From: Candidatus Zixiibacteriota bacterium
Lineage (GTDB): Bacteria; Zixibacteria; MSB-5A5; RBG-16-43-9
Direction: 5' to 3'
DNA: 11,499 nucleotides
Assembly: GCA_029858245.1 (NCBI GenBank)
Contig: JAOUFL010000053.1
Location: 1-11,499 of the forward strand
The notes beneath the pieces were generated by a model. It saw only the letters and a list, made by a program, of their open reading frames with translations. It did not search any database and was not told the origin of the DNA. Position numbers and translations under genes: made by a program. The stretch's first letter is position 1, and each line of letters opens with the position of its first letter. This document shows positions 1 through 6,259 of this stretch, piece after piece.

Positions 1-591
1 ATCTCCTAAGCCAGGTTTAATTTCCCCTCCCTCCTGGAGAACCGGGAACTCTGCTATGGTCAGAGTCGCTACAAGCTGATCTTTAATAGCCTGATTCCAG
101 CGCCTCAGAATAGTGCCGTGAAGCAGATTCTGCAATTCTATCTTCAATCTTTCAGGCTTGATTTTCAATATCCAATTCACCTCTGTATCCTTCTGAGCCA
201 GGAGCTTCGGGTTGTTCACCAATTCCTGGTTTACCGCTACAACTGTTCCACTTATTGGTGAATTCTGAGCCAGCTCTCGGTCTCCTCTTTTTAGCCTCCA
301 GGTTTTTTCTCCTTGATGAATCCGAGTTCCTAACTGGGGGAGTGATAATGACTCGACCGAACCAAACACCGAGCTTGTGAACTCATCTACTCCCACTGCA
401 ATTAAACTGGGATCAAGAACCCTGACCCAAGCATGGCCCGGGTGTACAAAGATTCCCTGCAAAGTAGAAGGGAGTTTCAATTTCATGGTGAGGGGGATTT
501 TTTCTTCTTTTGCCAAAGCGGTTTTTCTCTGATGCCAGATACCAATTCCTATGGCTAACACCAGAAATAGTATCCCAAGTATTACTGACAT
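1..591 (-). CDS. Membrane-anchored GcvH-like (lipoyl-domain fold) protein, partial
   Basis: The gene runs leftwards off the window; 197 residues are visible. An N-terminal hydrophobic helix (about residues 2-18, MSVILGILFLVLAIGIGIW) is followed by a domain that follows the glycine-cleavage H protein: HPGHAWVRV, AVGVDEFTSSVFG (compare VGITdyAqeaLG), LSLPQLGT, SPISGTVVAVNQEL and NNPKLL. In canonical H protein the lipoylated lysine lies eight residues before the PvsG proline. Here that position is Asp (KRGDRELAQNSP), so lipoylation looks impossible. A role in the glycine cleavage complex is therefore unlikely; a periplasmic or membrane-associated redox-partner or structural role is inference. 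The ATG at 591 is chosen because a GAGGTGAT ribosome site lies about seven bases upstream; an ATG seven bases earlier is in another frame. A micro-ORF with a near-identical start precedes it. Fold assignment is fairly sure; function is unknown. Confidence 0.78.
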   Translation of the reverse strand, partial: MSVILGILFLVLAIGIGIWHQRKTALAKEEKIPLTMKLKLPSTLQGIFVHPGHAWVRVLDPSLIAVGVDEFTSSVFGSVESLSLPQLGTRIHQGEKTWRLKRGDRELAQNSPISGTVVAVNQELVNNPKLLAQKDTEVNWILKIKPERLKIELQNLLHGTILRRWNQAIKDQLVATLTIAEFPVLQEGGEIKPGLGD

Positions 592-618
592 TTTTCATCA
601 CCTCGCATTTTTTAATGG

Positions 619-699
619 TTAATGTATGCACTCCTTTTTGGGACTACCCCCAATTATGAGTATAATTACCAGAAAAATTAACCCAAAGATTACTGACAT
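619..699 (-). CDS. 26-residue hydrophobic micro-protein, paralogous to the N-terminus of the GcvH-like protein
   Basis: The ORF reads MSVIFGLIFLVIILIIGG, then SPKKECIH, then TAA. It is a single membrane helix with a short Lys/Cys/His tail. An AAGGTGAG ribosome site sits about five bases before the ATG. The next gene downstream on the same strand starts with MSVILGILFLVLAIGIG behind a similar GAGGTGAT site, so the two starts, including the leader, appear to be a tandem duplication. Either this is a real single-pass membrane peptide co-transcribed with the GcvH-like gene, or it is a truncated copy. Conservation of reading frame and RBS favours translation; function is unknown. Confidence 0.5.
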   Translation of the reverse strand: MSVIFGLIFLVIILIIGGSPKKECIH

Positions 700-1373
700 T
701 TTTCTCACCTTTCCTTTCTTAGATGTTGTTCTACTTCTTGACGAACAGTATTAAAGCAAGAGAGTTGCCAAAATAAATGAACTGATTAGTTTATGGAGAT
801 AACTTCAAGAGTCTCTTAGGGATATAAAGAATCCAACCATCTACCAGAGTAAAAGAATTCCACACTAAAATGTTGAATTATTCAACGGTAAAATTAGCAT
901 TTAGCATAGTTTATTGTGTAAGTTTATTACACACAACGTAATAATACTGTCGATAATTTCAACAGCCATAGTTGACTTTCTCTACATCTATTTTAGATTA
1001 CTTGTTTTTTATATTCCTAAGGATAAATTTAGGTGTATTAACCTTGTTGTTCTTATTCTACTTGAATTATCTTGCGTTTTAAAGCTCTACAGACAGGTTT
1101 AAAAAAACAGCATCTTTTTTCACTGATTTATCTTATAGTTATTTATTATAGATTCTTGAAGGAATTAGGAATCATCTCTCTGTTATTGAACTGTTTCTTT
1201 TTCCTGCCTGTTTAAAGATTGTTAATATATTGAAAATTGAATCTGGGAACTCTGGACGAGAAAAGTTATAAGATCGGCCACCTTCCTCAGTAGATTAACT
1301 GTTATAAAAAGGTTGAGGTTCTATAGATTTGGGAATTTTTAAATACATCTGCTTTCCTAAGCATAATAAAGCC
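700..1373. other. AT-rich stretch with no convincing gene
   Basis: No ORF here has a ribosome site plus recognisable protein character. A 62-codon plus-strand frame at 914-1102 starts at TTG without an RBS and encodes a low-complexity hydrophobic peptide, so it is not accepted. Promoters for the minus-strand micro-ORF/GcvH-like unit should lie near 700-800, but I see no clear -35/-10 pair. The only structured element noted is a short palindrome at 872-886. Confidence 0.5.
872..886. repeat. 15-base palindrome, possible operator
   Basis: GTTGAAT-T-ATTCAAC is a perfect 7-base inverted repeat around one base. It lies about 170 bases upstream of the minus-strand micro-ORF start. It could be a regulator site or chance in AT-rich DNA. 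Confidence 0.2.
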
Positions 1374-1416
1374 AGTTGCGAAACTCGTCCAGTTCCGGGG
1401 AGTTTTTGATCTAATA
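1374..1416 (+). repeat. Dispersed repeat, copy 1
   Basis: The stretch starting AGTTGCGAAACTCGTCCAGT, then TCCGGGGAGTTTTTGAT, recurs at 5111-5150 in the same orientation with a few substitutions and small indels. Both copies are in non-coding DNA. It has no inverted ends, no recognisable coding capacity and no tRNA-like features. Two related copies within 4 kb suggest a genome-wide intergenic repeat or a mobile-element remnant. Confidence 0.6.
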
Positions 1417-1430
1417 AAGATGGTAGAGAG

Positions 1431-1452
1431 AGTCCCGCAGTTGTGCGGGACT
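1431..1452. repeat. Perfect hairpin, 8-bp stem, at the left end of a cytochrome relic
   Basis: AGTCCCGC, a six-base loop, then GCGGGACT. No T-run follows, so this is not a canonical intrinsic terminator. The open frame of the cytochrome-tail relic begins immediately to its right: the in-frame TAA overlaps the last base of the stem. It lies 14 bases after copy 1 of the dispersed repeat. Confidence 0.55.
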
Positions 1453-1454
1453 AA

Positions 1455-1733
1455 GTTGCAGGTTCTGCCAGTAATGTCAGTCTAATCCTCTCTGAGGTCG
1501 AAGAGATCACCAGTAATACCAGAACCTTAGCCGGAGAGATATCTGCCTCCGTTCACAACTACCTGAAATCTTTACGACTGAGAAGAATTGGATTAGGGAT
1601 TGTCTGGCTTTTTATCTTTTTCGTGGTAATAATATTGTATGTAAAGATGAAAAGGGTAGATAGTGAATTCGAATTAGCTCAGCAAAAAATAAAGAAAAAG
1701 ACAGAGTTTTCAACAGAGGTGTTAATTAAGTAA
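1455..1733 (+). pseudogene. 5'-truncated relic: C-terminal tail of a membrane-anchored multihaem cytochrome (probable)
   Basis: The open frame runs 92 codons to TAA and contains SEVEEITSNTRTLAGEIS, VHNYLKSLRLRRIGLG, a membrane helix (IVWLFIFFVVIILYV) and a basic/Gln-rich end. The pattern of a TRTL helix, then RR-GL, a C-terminal membrane helix and LYvK is known from C-terminally anchored cytochrome c3-like proteins. No haem motif remains. No ATG, GTG or TTG occurs before the membrane helix and an in-frame TAA closes the left end, so the gene has lost its 5' part. It is bracketed by hairpins at 1431-1452 and 1736-1761. The family call is inference from pattern; the truncation is seen directly. 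Confidence 0.5.
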
Positions 1734-1735
1734 AA

Positions 1736-1761
1736 CCGATACCTTTTCGCTGAGGTATCGG
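1736..1761. repeat. Perfect hairpin, 8-bp stem, between the two cytochrome relics
   Basis: CCGATACC, a ten-base loop (TTTTCGCTGA), then GGTATCGG. It begins three bases after the stop of the first relic and ends 16 bases before the second. No T-run follows. It could be the old terminator-like structure of the first gene, or a palindromic element at a deletion junction. Confidence 0.5.
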
Positions 1762-1776
1762 CAGGGATTTAAACTT

Positions 1777-2144
1777 TTGGAATATGACTCAATCCCCGCC
1801 CCTATGGCGGATTTGGGCTGCAAGAGCTGTCATTTAGAGATTGCATTTCAGCAGACAACAAGGATAGTCAGAAGTGCCTGTGTCAACTGTCACGAGAAAG
1901 ATTATATCCTGATTCTGGAAGAACAACAGCAAGAGATAAAAAAGCGTATGCAGGAAGTAAGAGATTTTGTATCACATTTTAAGAGGGAAAAGAAGCCCAG
2001 TTCTGAGCAGCAAAGAAGATAGATTATGTTCAGGAGAGACTGGACTTGATGGAAAAGGATAAAAGCTTTGGCGGACATAATTATAACTTAAATGAGAGAA
2101 TGCTTGAGGATATTAAAGGGGCAATAGAGGATTTAGGAGGTTAG
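1777..2144 (+). pseudogene. Frameshifted C-terminal half of a multihaem c-type cytochrome
   Basis: The first part (1777-2022) encodes EYDSIPAPMADLGCKSCHLE and later SACVNCHEKDY, giving two CXXCH haem-attachment sites, followed by a charged helix ending in TAG. The continuation lies in another frame: AAKKIDYVQERLDLMEKD, then KSFGGHNYNLNERMLEDI, to TAG at 2142-2144. That ending matches the usual helix with GVHN-Y-LL found at the C-terminus of periplasmic cytochrome c3-type multihaem proteins, so the two parts were once one protein. A frame change between about 2007 and 2022 separates them. There is no signal peptide, and upstream haem sites are missing. The nominal TTG start at 1777 has no good RBS, so the 5' end is lost too. 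It lies upstream of ccmEF, whose products would mature such proteins. Confidence 0.65.
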
Positions 2145-2221
2145 ATTTTATTTACCCTTTGTCGGTATGAAATTAGGAAAATTTATATGCTCTGTTGAAT
2201 AGAGATGTTGATGATTGATCC

Positions 2222-2250
2222 TTGCAATAAGGGTTGAGTTGACGTATCAT
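2222..2250 (+). promoter_or_regulatory. Candidate sigma-70-type promoter for ccmEF
   Basis: TTGCAA, 17 bases, then TATCAT (four and five of six matches to the consensus), about 115 bases before the ccmE start. The rest of the 2145-2363 gap has no gene. Weak evidence by eye only. Confidence 0.25.
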
Positions 2251-2363
2251 TTTCAATTCAGGGAGTATCGTAATATTGGAATAACGAGGGTAGTTTTAGT
2301 CATCCGGACCAAGTTTTTACGTATACTCTAAGTCTGGATAAGAAAGTAAAGGAGAAAGGGAAA

Positions 2364-2729
2364 ATGAAGTTAAAATATGTTGTGGGCATAGGAGTGATCT
2401 TGATATTCATAGTTTTTGGAGCCTTATCTTTCAGGAAGAACCTTACCCCTTATGTGGGGTTCAAAGAAGCTAAGAGCTTAAGCACCTCTGTGCAGATAAT
2501 AGGTGAGATGATACCAGAGGAGACCAGTTACGACCTTGAAAATCATAAGCTCTACTTCAGCTTAAAAGACCCTAAGGGAGAAAAGATGAAAGTTGTGTAT
2601 CAGGGGGTTAAACCAGCCAATTTTGAGCAGGCTACAAATATTGTGGCTATTGGCAAATATCAGGAAGGGGAATTTTTAGCGGATCAGATTCTGGTTAAAT
2701 GCCCTTCCAAATATCAGGGAGAAAATTAA
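2364..2729 (+). CDS. ccmE: Cytochrome c maturation haem chaperone CcmE, Cys (CxxxY) type
   Basis: CcmE receives haem from the CcmABC release complex and passes it to CcmF for ligation to apocytochrome in the periplasm. The 121-residue protein has an N-terminal membrane anchor (about residues 5-22) and an OB-fold-like beta domain (SVQIIGEMIPEETSY, LYFSLKDPKGEKMKVVYQG, NIVAIGKYQEGEFLADQILVKCPSKY). Most CcmE proteins end in HxxxY with a covalently binding histidine. Here the motif is C113-P-S-K-Y117, the cysteine variant described from Desulfovibrio and some archaea. The usual flexible C-terminal tail is almost absent, with four residues after the Tyr. AAGGAG lies about ten bases before the ATG. 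The ccmF ATG follows the TAA with no gap, so the two are surely co-translated. Confidence 0.93.
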   Translation: MKLKYVVGIGVILIFIVFGALSFRKNLTPYVGFKEAKSLSTSVQIIGEMIPEETSYDLENHKLYFSLKDPKGEKMKVVYQGVKPANFEQATNIVAIGKYQEGEFLADQILVKCPSKYQGEN

Positions 2730-4922
2730 ATGGTTTTAGGAGACTTGTTTTTGTGGCTATGTTTTACCGGAGCAGTTTTTTCTGCCTTTCTTTTTCTTTT
2801 GAGCACAAAAGGGGATAAGAGTATCTACTCCTGGGGTAAAAAAGCTTATTACCTGACTTTCCTTTTTTCTCTTTTAGCCACCCTGCTCCTTTTTTATTTA
2901 TTTTTAACTCATAATTTTCAAACCTCCTATGTATTTGGTTACAGCTCAACCGATTTGCCCTTTTTTTATCTTATTTCCTCTTTCTGGGCAGGGCAGGAAG
3001 GGACCTTCCTTTTATGGCTTTTCACCGGACTTCTTTTGGGTCTTTTCCTGATTAATAAAAAAGGGAATGAGTTACAGAGTTATCTTTTGTTTTTCTATCT
3101 TACAGCTCAGATATTCCTACTGGTTTTGCTTTTAAAGAAAAGCCCCTTTGAGCTTTTGCCAGAAACACCCCTGGAGGGTCGAGGTCTTAATCCCCTTTTG
3201 AAAGATCCCTGGATGGTATCACATCCTCCTTTGATCTTCATCGGCTATGCGGCGCTGGCTATTCCTTTTGCCTATGCCCTGGCGGCTTTGATCAAGGATA
3301 AATATGATAACTGGATAAAATTCTCCTTGCCCTGGATTGGATTTTCAGCACTGAGCCTGGGTGCGGGGATTTTCGTGGGAGGATTCTGGGCTTATAAAGT
3401 CTTAGGATGGGGAGGGTACTGGGGCTGGGACCCGGTGGAAAATGCCTCCTTAATCCCCTGGCTTACCACCATAGCTTTATTTCATGGAATTATTCTGGAG
3501 AGAAATAAAGAAAGTTTAAAAAAGTCCAATCTTTTCCTTGCCCTGATCTCATTTCTCTTAGTTCTGTATGGGACCTTTCTTACCCGCAGTGGAATCTTAG
3601 CTGATTTCTCTGTTCATTCCTTTGCTGATCTGGGAATTAATCAGTATCTTATTTTCTTTATGCTTTTGTTTACCGCCTTCTCCTTAGGTCTTCTGCTTTT
3701 TCGTTCTTCAAAGTTAAAGGGTGCGGAAACCGGCAAATCCATTTTATCCCAGGACTTCGTCATCCTTTTGGGAATAATCTTTATATCCTTATCCGCAGTT
3801 TTGATCCTGGTTGGAACCTCCGCTCCTATCATAACTGGAATTTTAGGCAAAGCCTCAAATGTCTCTGTGCCTTATTATATCCGAACACATTTACCCCTTG
3901 CCATTGTGCTGGGATTACTCTTAAGCTTTACACCATTTTTACCCTGGAAGGAGATATCGGTCAAAACACTATCTAAGACCATAGCTCTTCCATTGGTAAT
4001 AGCCATAATCTTCTCCATAATAGCCTGGATATCAGGAGTAAGAAAATTATCCTATTTTCTTTTCTTCTTTTTTTCATTCTTCCTTGTGATTTCGAATTTC
4101 ATGATTTTTTTCAAAAGGTTAAAAGGGAATCTTCTCAATACCGCAGGTTATTTAACCCATATAGGGATAGGCTTTATGTTCATAGGTATCCTTACATCTT
4201 CCGGGTTTTCTAAGTCCGTGAAGTTGAATCTTCCAAAAGATGAACCTAAGGAAGCATTCGGCTATCAACTTGTCTTTCAGGGGAGCGAGAGTCTCTCTCC
4301 TCAAGAAGACAAGCATCTCTTGGTTCAGGTGAAAAAAGGTAAGGATAACTTCATAGCCAGGCCCAGGCTCTACTGGAGCGAATATAATCAGGCGATGATG
4401 AGAAAGCCACATATAAAAAGAAAGCTGGCCGAAGACCTATATTTTGCACCGCTGGAATATAACCAAAAGGAGTTTATCTTCTCCGAGCCCTTTAGCTTAT
4501 CCAAGGGGGAAGAAAAGGAAATCGAAGGGTATAAAATTAAATTCTTGAGTTTTGTTATGAGACCACATGAGCAGGGTGGAGAATTCAGGGTCGCAGCTGT
4601 GCTGGAGGTCGGCCACCAGGACCAGAAAGCAACTGCCACGCCAGCTATTATTTTCAAAGAACAGAATCAGATAACTCAGATAGAAGCTCAATTGCCAGAT
4701 GACAACCTGATCTTTTTGGAAAAGGTAATGGCTGATCAGAAAATGGTAGTTCTCAGCATCGCCCAGAGGAAAAACGAGAGTGGAGAGATTCTGGTATTGG
4801 AAGTCAGCATAAAGCCTTTAATTAATATTTTATGGCTGGGTATGATTGTGATTATGGCAGGACTTTTTTTAACTACCTGGAGAAGAAGCAGGGAAGCAAA
4901 AACGAATACACATCCTAAATAA
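2730..4922 (+). CDS. ccmF: Cytochrome c haem lyase subunit CcmF
   Basis: CcmF is a polytopic inner-membrane protein that takes haem from CcmE and, with CcmH in classical systems, attaches it to CXXCH cysteines. The 730-residue protein has many membrane helices and the signature WWD segment (GWGGYWGWDPVENAS, residues 226-240). Histidines matching the conserved haem ligands are visible at H165 (VSHPPLIFIGY), H252 (ALFHGI), H296 (FSVHSFAD) and H477 (YLTHIGIGF). Other family landmarks are TFLTRSG (282-288), the periplasmic RKPHIKRKLAEDLYFAP and a final helix with RR. The length is slightly above the usual 630-680, because of long periplasmic and C-terminal segments. GGGAGA inside the ccmE end supplies the RBS. 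No ccmA, B, C, G or H lies within the window after it. Confidence 0.96.
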   Translation: MVLGDLFLWLCFTGAVFSAFLFLLSTKGDKSIYSWGKKAYYLTFLFSLLATLLLFYLFLTHNFQTSYVFGYSSTDLPFFYLISSFWAGQEGTFLLWLFTGLLLGLFLINKKGNELQSYLLFFYLTAQIFLLVLLLKKSPFELLPETPLEGRGLNPLLKDPWMVSHPPLIFIGYAALAIPFAYALAALIKDKYDNWIKFSLPWIGFSALSLGAGIFVGGFWAYKVLGWGGYWGWDPVENASLIPWLTTIALFHGIILERNKESLKKSNLFLALISFLLVLYGTFLTRSGILADFSVHSFADLGINQYLIFFMLLFTAFSLGLLLFRSSKLKGAETGKSILSQDFVILLGIIFISLSAVLILVGTSAPIITGILGKASNVSVPYYIRTHLPLAIVLGLLLSFTPFLPWKEISVKTLSKTIALPLVIAIIFSIIAWISGVRKLSYFLFFFFSFFLVISNFMIFFKRLKGNLLNTAGYLTHIGIGFMFIGILTSSGFSKSVKLNLPKDEPKEAFGYQLVFQGSESLSPQEDKHLLVQVKKGKDNFIARPRLYWSEYNQAMMRKPHIKRKLAEDLYFAPLEYNQKEFIFSEPFSLSKGEEKEIEGYKIKFLSFVMRPHEQGGEFRVAAVLEVGHQDQKATATPAIIFKEQNQITQIEAQLPDDNLIFLEKVMADQKMVVLSIAQRKNESGEILVLEVSIKPLINILWLGMIVIMAGLFLTTWRRSREAKTNTHPK

Positions 4923-5309
4923 CCTGAATATCGATAATTCCCTCCTATTGGCTATCAATGAAAAACGACTGGATATAATTTAATAATTAAAGATAAAAAA
5001 TTTATTATTTGAAAAACCGAGTTTCTGATTCTGAAATGAGTTTTGTCTTACCTTACTTAAAGAAAATCGGTGTGATTAGCTACGCCATATGAATTGGTTT
5101 CAAAAGCGAAAGTTGCGAAACTTGTCCAGTTCGAGGAGTCTTTGATTAATAGCTTTTAAATTTCAATACAGGCTAAAACCATCTCCCTTTTTGACGATTC
5201 ATACCAAGGTATCAAAATCTGCTGCTTTTCCGGTCTGAAAGCTACTAAGTAATATCTATTAACTATTATTCGAGGGATTGTTGATAGCTGGTATTGTAGC
5301 TTTAAAAAC
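4923..5309. other. Intergenic region between converging genes
   Basis: It lies between the ends of ccmF (+) and the small membrane gene (-). No coding frame with an RBS was seen. It holds copy 2 of the dispersed repeat. No hairpin with a T-run marks a clear terminator for either side. Confidence 0.5.
5111..5150 (+). repeat. Dispersed repeat, copy 2
   Basis: The stretch starting AGTTGCGAAACTTGTCCAGT, then TCGAGGAGTCTTTGAT, matches 1374-1416 apart from a few substitutions, a one-base gap in the G-run and a small difference near the end. The orientation is the same. The hairpin that follows copy 1 is absent here, so the repeat unit is just this roughly 40-base core. Confidence 0.6.
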
Positions 5310-5591
5310 TCAAATTTCTATTTTTTCCTCAGGCTGATAAACTTTCTTATTCTCAGAGGTGTCTTTAGGGTAACATCTTCTGGAATTTATTATAATCTCA
5401 ACTGCAACTCCCAATACTATTCCCAAAATAATAGTAAACATAAGATAATTCTGAACTATAAAAAACCAGAAAAGACAGGTAAGGGAAAAACAGAAGAGAA
5501 CTACTTTTAAAACCCGCAAGATCACCAGACGTAGAACTTGGGGGGAGCTGAAATTCTTTTTATATAGGATTTCCAGTATACGATAATCCAT
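5310..5591 (-). CDS. Small two-helix membrane protein of unknown function
   Basis: The 93-residue protein starts MDYRILEILYKKNFSSPQVL and has two hydrophobic helices (about LKVVLFCFSLTCLFWFFIV and LMFTIILGIVLGVAVEIII), followed by a polar tail (RRCYPKDTSENKKVYQPEEK). The frame is open further upstream to a GTG at 5630. The ATG at 5591 is preferred: it follows the stop of the preceding gene by ten bases and has GAAAGAG about six bases upstream, whereas the GTG would overlap the preceding gene by 29 bases. I recognise no family. The close spacing with another small membrane protein points to a two-gene unit. A frameshifted single four-helix protein is an alternative. Confidence 0.5.
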   Translation of the reverse strand: MDYRILEILYKKNFSSPQVLRLVILRVLKVVLFCFSLTCLFWFFIVQNYLMFTIILGIVLGVAVEIIINSRRCYPKDTSENKKVYQPEEKIEI

Positions 5592-5601
5592 CAGAGCTCT
5601 T

Positions 5602-5832
5602 TCATGTTTTATTTCCAAAAAGGTATTCACTTAAGTCTAGAAAGAGAATAAAAGCATAGGCACAAAGGATAGGCAGGGAGAGGGTAAGATCGATAATCTT
5701 GAATAACTGACCCTCGCCTGTCCAGAATGATTTCAACATAAGCTCAATAACTTTTAGGACCGCAAAAGAAATTAAAATTATGTAAGAATCGATCAGAAAG
5801 ATCAATAATATGCTTTTCAGTTTTTCCGACAT
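5602..5832 (-). CDS. Small two-helix membrane protein of unknown function
   Basis: The 76-residue protein starts MSEKLKSILLIFLIDSYIIL. A first hydrophobic helix (about residues 7-30) is followed by a short amphipathic/polar loop (KSFWTGEGQLFKIIDLT), a second helix (LSLPILCAYAFILFLDL) and a short tail ending GNKT. The start ATG has only a weak purine-rich AAAGAAA upstream. It is followed closely on the same strand by another small two-helix protein, which is probably co-transcribed. No catalytic motif and no family recognised. Both products would sit in the inner membrane. Confidence 0.45.
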   Translation of the reverse strand: MSEKLKSILLIFLIDSYIILISFAVLKVIELMLKSFWTGEGQLFKIIDLTLSLPILCAYAFILFLDLSEYLFGNKT

Positions 5833-6259
5833 TTACATTTCTTTTTTTTGCTCTCAAATTGCGAAAGTGTAAATCTTAATAGCAATATCGGTAAGAATCA
5901 ACATTTCATAAGAACAACTTCTCACTTATTCTCACTTATTTGATTATTTCAATGGTTCAGTTGATTCTAATACTGACAAGAGAGTTAAGGTAAGAGCCTA
6001 ATTATTTAATAAGTAATTGCTAATAATTTATTTATCAAGGCTTGGATTATATTTTTATAAACTGTTAAATAAAATTATTAACTCCTAAAGTTTTGAATCA
6101 TTATTCCGATTAAGTAAGAAAAGTTTATGGGTATGAGGGGTGCTGCAGGTTGAGAAGTCAACCAATCCTCAGCAGTGGAAACATTCCCAGCAACTAAATC
6201 TTATTCTAACGTTTATGTTTGCTCCTGTTTTCGATAACCAGACTTCTGTTAGGGAAGAA
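5833..6259. other. AT-rich gap upstream of the methyltransferase
   Basis: The left 300 bases are strongly AT-rich with no coding frame. It must hold divergent promoters for the small membrane pair (-) and the methyltransferase (+), but several overlapping AT hexamers make any single choice arbitrary. The last 120 bases (6140-6259) are less AT-rich and open in frame with the methyltransferase, so they may be coding if the GTG at 6140 is used. Confidence 0.4.
5919..5940. repeat. Short tandem repeat, period 10
   Basis: TT followed by two exact copies of CTCACTTATT, i.e. 2.2 copies of a 10-base unit, in the AT-rich gap between the divergent small membrane genes and the methyltransferase. Probably replication slippage. 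Confidence 0.5.

Noticed and set aside
413..631. 72-codon minus-strand frame starting MHTLTIKKCE
   Set aside because: Overlaps the GcvH-like gene in another frame; the GcvH-like frame has the RBS and clear family motifs.
914..1102. 62-codon plus-strand open frame, hydrophobic
   Set aside because: TTG start without RBS, low-complexity AT-rich translation, no recognisable motif.
1374..1416. Possible tRNA or attachment site at the dispersed repeat
   Set aside because: No cloverleaf, no anticodon stem and no CCA; a single GTTC-like piece is not enough.
1980..2025. Programmed -1 frameshift joining the cytochrome halves
   Set aside because: No canonical slippery heptamer in frame, and a TGA blocks the second frame at 2004; combined with the missing 5' end, gene decay is more likely.
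4152..4691. Several minus-strand frames of 64-89 codons
   Set aside because: They lie opposite the coding sequence of ccmF, have no RBS and no motif; antisense shadows.
5833..6139. A single defined promoter in the AT-rich gap
   Set aside because: Many overlapping AT hexamers, none with a good -35 at 16-18 bases; any choice would be arbitrary.
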